Shown here: one piece after another, positions 33,075 to 40,339 of the stretch
Numbering within the stretch: position 1 is the stretch's first letter
Layout of the letters: each line of letters opens with the position of its first letter
IMG/VR virus record: IMGVR_UViG_3300027760_000003
Coordinates: 1 to 43,942 of that record
Strand: one strand, 5' to 3'
From: a virus
DNA length: 43,942 nucleotides
Program-made: the position numbers and the translations under genes
The notes under the pieces: model-generated
The model's database searches: none
The model's input: the letters and a program-made list of their open reading frames with translations, nothing else
What the model was told of the DNA's origin: nothing

Positions 33075-35498
33075 TTACTCATTTAATAAACTATCAACAC
33101 CAACTAAACAATTGGCGAATTCTTCATCTACTACACTAAAAACTGTATTTTGAGTAATACATGCAAAGTTGAGAACACCTTTCAAAGGTTGAGCATATAA
33201 TCCTAATATTTCGCTTGCAACATCTCCAATAGTAATATCTTGATAATTATAAGCTTTAACAATTTTACTAGTACATTTTAAATACCCAACACCTACATTC
33301 AACCCTACATTAACAATACCATTTTTACAATGTTCTATGGTTTCACCTGTAGTAAGCATCTCCTTTGTGCTAATCCCATTATTATGCGCTATAAACAACA
33401 TATTTTTCATACTAGCTTTCAAAATATCTATTGAGAAACCTTTTATAGCTTCAAATACAATTTTTAAATCTTGAGTAACCACTTCTAGTATTTTTGCAAG
33501 ATATCCATAACCAGTAGAAGTAATTTGATTACCTGAGACGTTAAGACCCTTTAAGTTAAGTAAATTACCTTGTCTTATTAATTCAGCTAAAATCTTTGCA
33601 TGACCATCATCCATATCGCTATGGCTTAAATCAAGCTTAGTCATAGTCGTAATATCATTCTTTTGTAAGATAGACTGAGTATTCAAAAAATGGTCAAATT
33701 GGCTTTTTTCACAGTGTTTACAACTAGAATCAAAAGATTGGGTATTAGTTTTTGCTTCTGATATCGGTTGTTTTGTTATATTAACTTTTCCCAAGCTAAG
33801 GAAACTATTTTTATCTAAATAACCTATCGGGAAAGCATCCTGCCACTTTGCTTGATGATTTAGCATATCGTGAGTTATTATACGATCACCCATAACTTCG
33901 GTTACACATACAAAGGTATCTAGTTTAGTTTGGGTGAATTGTATAATATCATACACTTTATTGATACGAACATAAGGATTGTACTCACTTAATTTATCTT
34001 TTAACTCTCCATAACCTTCTTTACTAAAATCTTTGGGTGTTAGACATTTAGTTATCCCCCATGTGAAGGTATCTGGCACATGCGGTACTTTGTATGCTGA
34101 CTCTGGCCAAGGTTTATGAGACACTGATTGCTTCGCTTCTGCTCTTTGATGAGCTGTTTCAATTACTTGTCTTATATGATTTAACATTTCTGTACCAGTG
34201 GTTTTAAAAGAGTCGGGTTCCCCCATCCAATTCATCCCACTAGAAAACAACGTGTATGGAACATATAAAGCATCTTCAGGATTACCATCACTTCTTAAAA
34301 CCCCAGACTCTAAAGTGAGACTTAATGGTTGATTACAAAAAGCAACTGAAAACATTAATCTAGCTAGTGCTGCACCCTCACTTTTACTAAAAATATCTTT
34401 AACTAAACGTTCCTCTAATTTTTGTGGTTGAGTAGAAATAAACTCTCTTAATTCGGTACGTGGTATATATGCACGACTAATATCAATAGTTTCTAGATTG
34501 TTATTTCCAGAGAAAAAAGAGTCAGCAAGCTTATTTAACTGACTTGCTCCTATAGATTTTTGATTACCGCTTAAATCTAATGTTTTTAGTGATGTTAGGT
34601 GATTGTCTTTTAAAAGATCAAATATTAAGTCTACCACAAGTGAATCTACTGAATCTGTTTTTCTTAATGAAAGTGTATGTAAAGCTTGAATAGGAATAGC
34701 GTCTAAAATAACTTGCTTATGAAATTCATTATAATCAGTCTTATATTGGTTTAATATTGTTGTTATTTTAGGATACTGCACTTCAACTTCAGGAGTATTA
34801 TGTTTTGGTTGATTTAACTTTAAGCCATCTAATTCTTGCTTAATAGGATCTATTCTTAGCTGCTGTTTATCAAATTCGATTTTATCTTCTTGCGGATGTA
34901 TCACTTCTTCCAAGAACTTTTTGTGCTCCATATTTTTTTGGTGTTGAAGTCCTGCCTTTATATATGGTTCAAGCTCTTTCATTTCTCGTCTATGTTTCTC
35001 AGCAAAGATTTCATTAGCAATATTGCGCTCATGTTCTTTCTGTTCGTGAAATACAACCCAATCTTGACCTGACTTAGGAATATCCTTAGGGAACTCTTTT
35101 ACTTGGGGTTGTACTGAAACTATTTGTGTTTCTTGAATTGGTTGATCTACTAAACTTCCACCTATAATAGAGGTTTCTTGTTTATTGCTGATATTAATAT
35201 TATTCCCCTGAGGCGAAAGAATATTATGTTTAGGAATAAAAGAACTATCTTGAGGAGTAAAAGACGAGTATGGAGAAACATAGGTTATTGAGGGAGATTC
35301 TTTAGGTGGTATGTAACTGACATTTACGGGGTTTTGAATAGGTTTAGAAAGGCAAGGAGTTCCGTTTGAATCGTATCCATATTTTCGACCATTATCAGGA
35401 CTGATAAAAGTGAATTTACTTACGTCACAAACATTTGTAGGAATATTTATGTGTTTTGGCTGTATGGATATCGTTTTAGGTTCTTTAAAATGTTTCAT
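33075..35498 (-). CDS. Large leucine-rich-repeat protein, possible effector
   Basis: An 807-residue protein in four parts: a Pro/Ser-rich, disordered N-terminus (1-140); a charged helical segment (about 150-230, EKHRREMKELEPYIKAGLQ); ribonuclease-inhibitor-type LRRs (about 272-345, LTSLKTLDLSGN, NLETIDIS); a middle region of no known family; and a second LRR pair (about 615-690, MTKLDLSHSDMDDGHA, NLKGLNVSGNQIT). There is no signal peptide or membrane span. Such layouts are typical of host-interaction effectors of intracellular bacteria. It heads the leftward cargo operon with a DUF805 and an omptin-like protein. Cargo or lysogenic-conversion function is inferred; none is needed for virion assembly. 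Confidence 0.7.
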   Translation of the reverse strand: MKHFKEPKTISIQPKHINIPTNVCDVSKFTFISPDNGRKYGYDSNGTPCLSKPIQNPVNVSYIPPKESPSITYVSPYSSFTPQDSSFIPKHNILSPQGNNINISNKQETSIIGGSLVDQPIQETQIVSVQPQVKEFPKDIPKSGQDWVVFHEQKEHERNIANEIFAEKHRREMKELEPYIKAGLQHQKNMEHKKFLEEVIHPQEDKIEFDKQQLRIDPIKQELDGLKLNQPKHNTPEVEVQYPKITTILNQYKTDYNEFHKQVILDAIPIQALHTLSLRKTDSVDSLVVDLIFDLLKDNHLTSLKTLDLSGNQKSIGASQLNKLADSFFSGNNNLETIDISRAYIPRTELREFISTQPQKLEERLVKDIFSKSEGAALARLMFSVAFCNQPLSLTLESGVLRSDGNPEDALYVPYTLFSSGMNWMGEPDSFKTTGTEMLNHIRQVIETAHQRAEAKQSVSHKPWPESAYKVPHVPDTFTWGITKCLTPKDFSKEGYGELKDKLSEYNPYVRINKVYDIIQFTQTKLDTFVCVTEVMGDRIITHDMLNHQAKWQDAFPIGYLDKNSFLSLGKVNITKQPISEAKTNTQSFDSSCKHCEKSQFDHFLNTQSILQKNDITTMTKLDLSHSDMDDGHAKILAELIRQGNLLNLKGLNVSGNQITSTGYGYLAKILEVVTQDLKIVFEAIKGFSIDILKASMKNMLFIAHNNGISTKEMLTTGETIEHCKNGIVNVGLNVGVGYLKCTSKIVKAYNYQDITIGDVASEILGLYAQPLKGVLNFACITQNTVFSVVDEEFANCLVGVDSLLNE

Positions 35499-35587
35499 AG
35501 AAATCTACAATATTAAATTTACATCATTTTAATACATCCTAATTAAAACCAAAACGCAAGAACAAAGTTCTCTCCTGGATCTTTTTA

Positions 35588-36235
35588 TTAACTCTTGAAT
35601 ATATTATGGTATTGGTCTACGTATTCATTCATTATTGGTATGCACTCATCAACCGCCTGAGTAATATGAGATTGCATAGTACTATCATATTCCACTCTAC
35701 GGATAAATAACCCCTTACCTATAGCCGCATGTTTAGGGTTATATAGCACATAATCGCACCACTGGCGACCGCATACAAATAAATTAAACTGCATTTGCAT
35801 ATAATGCTCGCTTGCAATAGCTTCTACCCCTTTTTTTGACACCTCAATAACCTGCCTAAAATAATTATTAGAGTCTAGTATCTTGATTTCTATCATACCG
35901 TCCTCGCCGACTAATCCATCAGGAGAACAGGCTATATAATCACCTAATTGCGCTAAACCAACCTCATGAACGGCGGTAAATGTATCTGCTACGTATTCCG
36001 CTCTTGCTATAGCTTCGTATTCCCAGCCTCGTTGAATATGAATATTTACATACTCCTCGCCGTCTGATTTACAACCTGTCACGATCTCATTAGCTCTATC
36101 ATAAAGGTACTTCTCACGAGCTGCTTTTGTTCCTAGCAGCTTGTAAAAACACGAGCCTGTGATCTTACCAAGCCTTAACTTATGCCACTCATCACTACCT
36201 TGCTCAAGGTCAGTGTGTAATTGTATTTGACGCAT
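35588..36235 (-). CDS. YqaJ-family viral recombinase/exonuclease
   Basis: A 215-residue lambda-exonuclease-like protein. EQGSDEWHKLRLGKITGS (about 11-28) is the YqaJ opening; the nuclease core is E72-type RGWEYEAIA, D106 in CSPDGLV and E116/K118 in MIEIKI, forming the PD-(D/E)XK site. It would resect double-stranded ends so that the ERF protein, which overlaps it upstream by 26 bases, can anneal single strands, giving phage recombination and concatemer formation. Frame and motifs are intact. Confidence 0.93.
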   Translation of the reverse strand: MRQIQLHTDLEQGSDEWHKLRLGKITGSCFYKLLGTKAAREKYLYDRANEIVTGCKSDGEEYVNIHIQRGWEYEAIARAEYVADTFTAVHEVGLAQLGDYIACSPDGLVGEDGMIEIKILDSNNYFRQVIEVSKKGVEAIASEHYMQMQFNLFVCGRQWCDYVLYNPKHAAIGKGLFIRRVEYDSTMQSHITQAVDECIPIMNEYVDQYHNIFKS

Positions 36236-36845
36236 TTAAAAACTTCTCTTTAAGTGAATTAAAATTAGCTATACCGTTTGTTACTGTCTCAGAATGCTTG
36301 CTATCGATATTATGAAACTTGGCAAATTCTTGAGCATCGAGGTTATGTTCAGCGCATAGGTTCATGAACTCTTTCGCTACAGTTAAACTTGGTACTTTTT
36401 CTTCCACAGACTTACTTACCGTTTGGGCATCATCATCCTCTTGTGTGAGTCCTACTATTGCCGATAAAGCATAACGTCTTGCGTATGTAAGACCAGCACC
36501 TAGTTGCTGCAATGGATTACCTGTAACTTCGCCTTTTTTGTTTTTTACTATTACGCTCTCTATGCAAAGTATTGATTTTAACCATTGTCCAGATTCATGA
36601 ATTAGCAATGTAACCAATAATTGCTTACCATCCTTATCTTGGTTAACTAACTGAGAAACCGACAACCCGTTATCTGCCAAAGGTTTCTTTAACGCAGCTA
36701 AACAGCTTGCTAGATCTGCATATTTATAGCCGTATCCTTGCTTGTCTTTACTGACATTTTCTATTGCTGCCTGCGCCTTACTTAAGGCAACTGCTAGGTT
36801 CTCAATCTTGTCACTCATTAGAGCGTCGTTATTATTATTTTCCAT
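36210..36845 (-). CDS. erf: ERF-family single-strand annealing protein
   Basis: A 211-residue protein matching the ERF superfamily: helix with LSKAQAAIENVSKDKQGYGY, then YADLASCLAALKKPLADNGL, and the diagnostic core QQLGAGLTYARRYALSAIVG (about 113-132) followed by an acidic QEDDDA. ERF of P22 makes rings that anneal homologous single strands and circularise incoming genomes. It is translated with YqaJ (26-base overlap), forming a RecET/Red-like pair. A P22-like gene here is consistent with the virion genes. Confidence 0.93.
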   Translation of the reverse strand: MENNNNDALMSDKIENLAVALSKAQAAIENVSKDKQGYGYKYADLASCLAALKKPLADNGLSVSQLVNQDKDGKQLLVTLLIHESGQWLKSILCIESVIVKNKKGEVTGNPLQQLGAGLTYARRYALSAIVGLTQEDDDAQTVSKSVEEKVPSLTVAKEFMNLCAEHNLDAQEFAKFHNIDSKHSETVTNGIANFNSLKEKFLNASNTITH

Positions 36846-36872
36846 GATTTTCCTTATCTTTATTTTAAATTA

Positions 36873-37148
36873 CTATTGTCCATGCGGATATTTAAATTCG
36901 ATATTCTTAAACTCAATGTCTGCAATAAAAGTGATATACTCACCTAAAGTCAAATGACCTACTATTTTACTTGAAATATCTTCGTTAAAAACTAACTTCC
37001 TAGTAACAATGCACCCGTCTATTACTCTAACGTTACGAAAATGTGTTTTTTGCTTGAGTAATTCCTTGCTTTGCCCGTATCTCTCAAACACCGCTGAAAA
37101 AATTTCTCTTGGTCTTTTTGTCATTTCTGTTATATTTATATCTGTCAT
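36873..37148 (-). CDS. Hypothetical protein ahead of erf
   Basis: A 91-residue, basic N-terminal / beta C-terminal protein (MTDINITEMTKRPREIFSAV; later VGHLTLGEYITFIADIEFKN). No family was recognised. It is the gene before erf, with a 27-base gap, and its leader contains TTATTGATAAATTAAA at the same distance from the start codon as a matching element before the regulator at 38268-38606. AGGT (from GAGGTAGAAC) just before the ATG gives a ribosome-binding site. It could be a recombination cofactor such as a RecF/SSB-interacting protein, or unrelated. Confidence 0.65.
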   Translation of the reverse strand: MTDINITEMTKRPREIFSAVFERYGQSKELLKQKTHFRNVRVIDGCIVTRKLVFNEDISSKIVGHLTLGEYITFIADIEFKNIEFKYPHGQ

Positions 37149-37163
37149 GTTCTACCTCATTTT

Positions 37164-37179
37164 TTATTGATAAATTAAA
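37164..37179 (-). promoter_or_regulatory. Shared leader element, copy 1
   Basis: TTATTGATAAATTAAA (plus-strand sequence) ends 15 bases upstream of the start of the 36873-37148 gene. A near-identical 16-mer (one mismatch) lies 16 bases upstream of the regulator start at 38606. Equal placement suggests an operator or leader element. Confidence 0.4.
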
Positions 37180-37192
37180 TGATTCATGGTGC

Positions 37193-37221
37193 GAAAAACA
37201 ATTCGGACAGTCTTGTTTTTC
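37193..37221 (-). terminator. Candidate terminator after ankyrin gene
   Basis: GAAAAACA and TGTTTTTC pair across 13 bases immediately past the ankyrin stop on the minus strand. The 3' arm is U-rich in the transcript, though little follows it. It probably separates ankyrin and erf/YqaJ transcripts. Confidence 0.45.
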
Positions 37222-37236
37222 ACTTGGTCTGCATCG

Positions 37237-38187
37237 TTATAATCTCGAATTGAAATAATCACGGTGCAGACCATTAGTTTCTGCTCTACTAGCACTTACG
37301 CAGTACTCGATCTCTTGCTGTAAGCCCACTGGATCGTATTCGCTTAAATCCCAAGCTATATTATACTCGTCAGCTTCCGCCAATAGTTCCTCGTACGTTT
37401 CCACATCATTGATTAGCTTGAGCCAGTTGATAGAATCTGCTTCATAAGGGATATTGCACTCTTCTGCCTTAGCAAGCAGCTCTTCGCCTCTTTCGCTACC
37501 GAGCATATTGTCGTGTACTCTTTTTGCCATACGAGCGATTGCCTGTTTAGCACTATCCATGTTTCTTTGTATTTGGATAGCCTTAGCAGGATTCATTAGC
37601 AACTTGACTATAGCTCTGTGGTTTTCCCTAATGGCAGAGTCTAAGGCAGTATCTCCATCTTTATCTTGAGCTGTTATGTCCGCACCGCTGGCTAATAGCA
37701 AACGAACAACTTTTACATGTCCGTTATTAGCGGCAAGTAATAAAGGCTTATGTTCCCAGTCATTTCGAGCGTTTACATCCGCACCATGATCTAATAGGAA
37801 TTTAACCGCCTCAAGACGACCAGTACCAGCAGCAAACATTAAAGGAGTGTCTTCATATTCGTTTCTAATGTCTATATCAGTGCCTAAATCTAGTAATCTT
37901 TGTATTTCCGTAAAGTTTTTTCTTTCTACGGCGTTGAAGAATAATGTTACTGGTGACTGATACCAGTTATTGATCAATTCTTGCGCTTTAAGTGCACTTT
38001 GAAATTCCCAACTTGATGATGTTTTATTCATGTTTTTTAACTCATAGTTATATGAATTTATTGTACCATAAGTAACCTGCAATACCAATGATCTTAAGGC
38101 ATTGGAAGATATATTTATCTCGTCAAAATGAACTAAATTAGTTATGTGATTATTCCGTAGTGCGGGTAGTCGTTTTTGTGTTATCAT
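37237..38187 (-). CDS. Ankyrin-repeat protein
   Basis: About 316 residues from the ATG at 38187, which has AGAGGTG in front (a GTG two codons upstream lies inside that site). After a 90-residue non-repeat lead come about four ankyrin repeats (roughly 80-210): DTPLMFAAGTGRLEAVKFLL, EHKPLLLAANNGHVKVVRLL and DGDTALDSAIRENHRAIVKL are the clear ones. The C-terminus carries two copies of a helical motif (ELLAKAEECNIPYEADSINW and ELLAEADEYNIAWDLSEYDP). Ankyrin proteins are protein-binding scaffolds and frequent host-interaction factors in intracellular bacteria. A near-consensus promoter sits upstream, so it may be expressed in the plasmid state. Binding partner unknown. Confidence 0.85.
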   Translation of the reverse strand: MITQKRLPALRNNHITNLVHFDEINISSNALRSLVLQVTYGTINSYNYELKNMNKTSSSWEFQSALKAQELINNWYQSPVTLFFNAVERKNFTEIQRLLDLGTDIDIRNEYEDTPLMFAAGTGRLEAVKFLLDHGADVNARNDWEHKPLLLAANNGHVKVVRLLLASGADITAQDKDGDTALDSAIRENHRAIVKLLMNPAKAIQIQRNMDSAKQAIARMAKRVHDNMLGSERGEELLAKAEECNIPYEADSINWLKLINDVETYEELLAEADEYNIAWDLSEYDPVGLQQEIEYCVSASRAETNGLHRDYFNSRL

Positions 38188-38190
38188 GTT

Positions 38191-38217
38191 CACCTCTTAA
38201 AATTTAGTTATGAGGTG
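38191..38217 (-). promoter_or_regulatory. Inverted repeat overlapping ankyrin start site and SD
   Basis: CACCTC (38191-38196) and GAGGTG (38212-38217) form a 6-bp dyad, 15 bases apart. On the minus strand one arm holds the ribosome-binding site and the other lies just after the -10 box. It could be a repressor operator or, if fully transcribed, a hairpin hiding the ribosome-binding site. Confidence 0.45.
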
Positions 38218-38246
38218 AGTATAATGAGGAGAAGAATAAATGTCAA
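38218..38246 (-). promoter_or_regulatory. Sigma70-type promoter for ankyrin gene
   Basis: On the minus strand TTGACA (38241-38246) is followed after exactly 17 bases by TATACT (38218-38223). The -35 is perfect and the -10 matches five of six. It lies just upstream of the ankyrin start, between it and the regulator gene. Confidence 0.75.
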
Positions 38247-38267
38247 CTATTTTCTTTTAAAAAAATA

Positions 38268-38606
38268 TTATATTCTTTTTAAAAAACTTTTTGTCTTAAC
38301 TAAATTATCATAATAATCTACTATTTTATCTAGTTCGTCCTTGTTCAAAATAAATGTACTTAGTCTTTTTCCCTTTATTTTTGAACGTTTTACAAGATTA
38401 TTCTCTTCTAAATATCCCATACTATTATAAATGCCTTGTCTAGATACTTTTGACAACTCAGATAGGCTAGAGACGCTTAACTGAACAGTATAATCTTCTT
38501 TTGCCGCGGCAATAAGAGTTTTTAAAATAGCTCGTCCCTGTATAGAATACACGTCATAATTGTCGACGGCTTCTATTAATTTTTCTTTATTTTCTAAATT
38601 AGTCAT
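38268..38606 (-). CDS. Winged-helix transcriptional regulator
   Basis: This 112-residue protein has a winged-helix fold: an N-terminal helix, then VQLSVSSLSELSKVSRQGIY as helix-turn-helix, NSMGYLEENNLVKRSKIKGK as recognition-helix/wing, and a basic helical end (DNLVKTKSFLKRI). It resembles small replication- or MarR-like regulators. It faces the DUF1640-like gene across 147 bp containing divergent promoters, the arrangement of a lysogeny or plasmid-state switch. It probably represses one or both promoters and perhaps the ankyrin promoter. Specificity is unproven. Confidence 0.8.
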   Translation of the reverse strand: MTNLENKEKLIEAVDNYDVYSIQGRAILKTLIAAAKEDYTVQLSVSSLSELSKVSRQGIYNSMGYLEENNLVKRSKIKGKRLSTFILNKDELDKIVDYYDNLVKTKSFLKRI

Positions 38607-38622
38607 GATTTATGTACACTTA

Positions 38623-38638
38623 TTACTGATAAATTAAA
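38623..38638 (-). promoter_or_regulatory. Shared leader element, copy 2
   Basis: TTACTGATAAATTAAA, 16 bases upstream of the winged-helix regulator start, matches 37164-37179 with one mismatch and the same offset to the start codon. It could bind the regulator or have another leader role. Confidence 0.4.
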
Positions 38639-38645
38639 CTCCCTT

Positions 38646-38675
38646 AATATATAGTCTTGTTTACAAAATAATCAA
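38646..38675 (-). promoter_or_regulatory. Candidate promoter of winged-helix regulator
   Basis: On the minus strand TTGATT (38670-38675) is followed by TATATA (spacing 16) or TATATT (spacing 18) at 38646-38653. The AT-rich context makes this moderately certain. Confidence 0.45.
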
Positions 38676-38694
38676 GTTTTTTATAGTTCCCCTA

Positions 38695-38723
38695 TTGACA
38701 AAATAAATAGAGCGGAATAGAGT
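38695..38723 (+). promoter_or_regulatory. Sigma70-type promoter of rightward gene
   Basis: TTGACA (38695-38700), a 17-base spacer, and TAGAGT (38718-38723; four of six consensus bases) lie about 30 bases before the DUF1640-like start. It is back-to-back with the regulator promoter. Confidence 0.65.
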
Positions 38724-38753
38724 TTAATGACTTCTAGAATTAAATAAGAACTA

Positions 38754-39035
38754 ATGGCATATTTAGATACACACAGAGCAATAGAAAAAATTATCGCCAC
38801 TGGCGTTTCAAAAGAAACTGCCGAGGCCATTGTTGATATTGTAAGTAATAAAGATGACGAATTAGTTACAAAAGCTGATCTAAAATTAGAGATATCAGAA
38901 CTAAGAACAGAATTAAAATCCGATATATCTGAACTAAAATCCGAAATGAATATTATTACTCATAACATGAAATGGCAAAGTGCTATGGGATTTTTAATTT
39001 TAGGATTATTAATAAAAGACTTGTTCTTTAACTAA
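38754..39035 (+). CDS. DUF1640-like coiled-coil membrane protein
   Basis: A 93-residue protein with the DUF1640/CCDC90-type layout: MAYLDTHRAIEKIIATGVSK, a helix AEAIVDIVSN, then a charged coiled coil with the repeat ISELRTELKSDISELKSEMN, and a C-terminal membrane span (about 74-90, SAMGFLILGLLIKDLFF). These proteins are common in alphaproteobacteria and plasmids, often in several copies; a specific role is not known. It is the first gene to the right of the divergent promoter region, so it may be expressed at a stage opposite to the winged-helix regulator. Confidence 0.75.
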   Translation: MAYLDTHRAIEKIIATGVSKETAEAIVDIVSNKDDELVTKADLKLEISELRTELKSDISELKSEMNIITHNMKWQSAMGFLILGLLIKDLFFN

Positions 39036-39402
39036 ATGAGCTTGCGTAATACGTTGCCCGTGCTATGCTTGAGGAATTATTTTTTTAAGAGATTATCTAT
39101 AGAAGGATTGGTAGATAAGTTTCTTGTAGTAGTTATGTTAGTTGAGCTTAACTTAATTTAAAGGCAACAAAAAAGAGCCTCTAAATTAATAAAGACTCTT
39201 AAGTGTTATTTTAAAAATGTTGCTGCCGAGCGAGTTTTTAAATAAGAAGTACTTTTTAAGTACAAACCAACCCTTTTTTAGGTTTTGGTACATACGAACG
39301 AAACTACTAAACAAGAAGGTTCTGTCTAGAGGGTTACGTCATATATGACGTAACCCTACCAACTTTTTCTATAGGTGTCAAACACATTTATAGAAAAATT
39401 AT
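39036..39402 (+). promoter_or_regulatory. Repeat-rich leader of replication block
   Basis: A 367-bp gene-free stretch with clustered symmetric elements close to the next gene: GTACTT-TTT-AAGTAC (39249-39263), a perfect 28-bp palindrome whose left arm is AGGGTTACGTCATA (39330-39357), and TTTTTCTATA/TATAGAAAAA (39364-39398) with an inner GTGT-CAA-ACAC. GCAACA/TGTTGC lies further left around an AGAG/CTCT element that may end the previous transcript. This is a strong candidate operator or promoter region for the replication operon. Confidence 0.6.
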
Positions 39403-39849
39403 ATGGCACTTGATAAAAGATCATTTTACTTCCTCCTAAAACAAGACATTACCGACTCTGCAAAGTTGCTACGGATAGCTTTGTCATACGAAGAACCAGA
39501 TTTTGACGGCTACTTTCATTTACCTCAAACTGAATGGGCAGAAACACTCGGATATAAGGTTAGACAACTTCAAAGAAACATCGAAGCTCTCGATGAAAAA
39601 CATTATATCGAAACACGGGATGATCATGACCCAAAAACAGGGGGTAAGAAAGTATACGTCAAACCTGTTGATCCAATAACTGACTTACAGACGATGGCCA
39701 AACAAATTATGCAGATGATTGAAGCAGGAGAGGCTAGGAGCAGTAATGCCAATCTGCTGAAGGCTGTCAAGGCTATAACAACTTTCATATTGAATATAAG
39801 TGAAAAAGAATCGCCGCCTCCTGTAATGGTAGAAGGAGGCGAAGCATGA
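39403..39849 (+). CDS. Winged-helix replication-block protein
   Basis: This 148-residue protein has a winged-helix DNA-binding region (about 1-90: KLLRIALSYEEPDFDGYFHL, then QTEWAETLGYKVRQLQRNIE as helix-turn-helix, and LDEKHYIETRDDHDPKTGGK as wing), followed by a helical tail ending PPPVMVEGGEA. Similar domains occur in phage and plasmid replication initiators and helix-turn-helix regulators. It starts right after the palindrome-rich leader and probably binds there, as an autoregulator or initiation factor. Parts of its tail are echoed in small ORFs just downstream. The stop overlaps the next ATG (ATGA). Confidence 0.75.
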   Translation: MALDKRSFYFLLKQDITDSAKLLRIALSYEEPDFDGYFHLPQTEWAETLGYKVRQLQRNIEALDEKHYIETRDDHDPKTGGKKVYVKPVDPITDLQTMAKQIMQMIEAGEARSSNANLLKAVKAITTFILNISEKESPPPVMVEGGEA

Positions 39850-39908
39850 TTAGACTGGTGCCACTACTAGATAACAGGGAACATTTAACGGATAAGTCTA
39901 ATGATTGA
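39846..39908 (+). CDS. Possible 20-residue coupling peptide
   Basis: Starts in an ATGA overlap with the previous stop and encodes MIRLVPLLDNREHLTDKSND. Its end overlaps the next ORF by eight bases. Most likely a translation-coupling leader or a remnant; no composition suggests a function. Confidence 0.25.
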   Translation: MIRLVPLLDNREHLTDKSND

Positions 39909-40047
39909 TTTACACAAGATAGCAAAACGCATTATGCGGATGATCCACGATAAAGAGACTAATAATGCTCTCTTCGTAAGGGATTCGGAGACTTTAGCGG
40001 CGCTGGTACTGAGTATCAAAGAGTTAACTACGGATAGGTTTAAATGA
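39901..40047 (+). CDS. Small helical protein resembling tail of upstream gene
   Basis: A 48-residue ORF starting MIDLHKIAKRIMRMIHDKET. LHKIAKRIMRMI matches LQTMAKQIMQMI in the C-terminal part of the preceding winged-helix protein, so it looks like a duplicated and diverged segment. It ends in an ATGA overlap with the next ORF. A dominant-negative or modulating peptide is possible, as is simple decay. Confidence 0.45.
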   Translation: MIDLHKIAKRIMRMIHDKETNNALFVRDSETLAALVLSIKELTTDRFK

Positions 40048-40163
40048 TCACTCAAAGAGAAGACTTAGTCGGTTTTGACCTATTGGAACTGTATATACAC
40101 GTCCTGATACAAACAGAATTAGGATTACCTGAACCCCTGATAGTAGAAGGTGGTAACGCATGA
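40044..40163 (+). CDS. Small protein with duplicated VEGG tail
   Basis: A 39-residue ORF ending PEPLIVEGGNA; the upstream winged-helix protein ends PPPVMVEGGEA and the DNA around both ends is clearly related, including the ATGA junction that follows. Together with the preceding ORF it appears to be a broken second copy of that protein's C-terminal half. Overlaps on both sides keep it in the operon. Confidence 0.45.
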   Translation: MITQREDLVGFDLLELYIHVLIQTELGLPEPLIVEGGNA

Positions 40164-40339
40164 GCAAACTTAAAACCATATCCAAGAAAAGAATAGCTGA
40201 TTATCTAGAGCTGGCAAATGAGGAGGTGGATATCCACAAATTGGTCAAATGGATTCAGGTAGTTAGTGACGGGGCTTTTACAATCGGTGAGCCTACAAAG
40301 TCGCTTAGTTTTTCAGAACAATTAAAGAGGAGAATATGA
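40160..40339 (+). CDS. Hypothetical small protein (59 aa)
   Basis: Starts in an ATGA overlap and encodes a basic helical protein (MSKLKTISKKRIADYLELAN, then EEVDIHKLVKWIQVVSDGAF). The N-terminal half could bind nucleic acid. It ends in an ATGA overlap with the next gene, preceded by AAAGAGGAG, which is the ribosome-binding site of that gene. No family was recognised. Confidence 0.5.
   Translation: MSKLKTISKKRIADYLELANEEVDIHKLVKWIQVVSDGAFTIGEPTKSLSFSEQLKRRI

Noticed and set aside
35559-35571. AGAAC-AAA-GTTCT as terminator of the YqaJ gene
   Set aside because: Stem of only five base pairs with a three-base loop; the downstream T-rich sequence is broken by G and C; too weak to annotate.
37454-37669. 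Plus-strand open frame opposite the ankyrin gene
   Set aside because: Antisense shadow of the ankyrin coding sequence without start signals.
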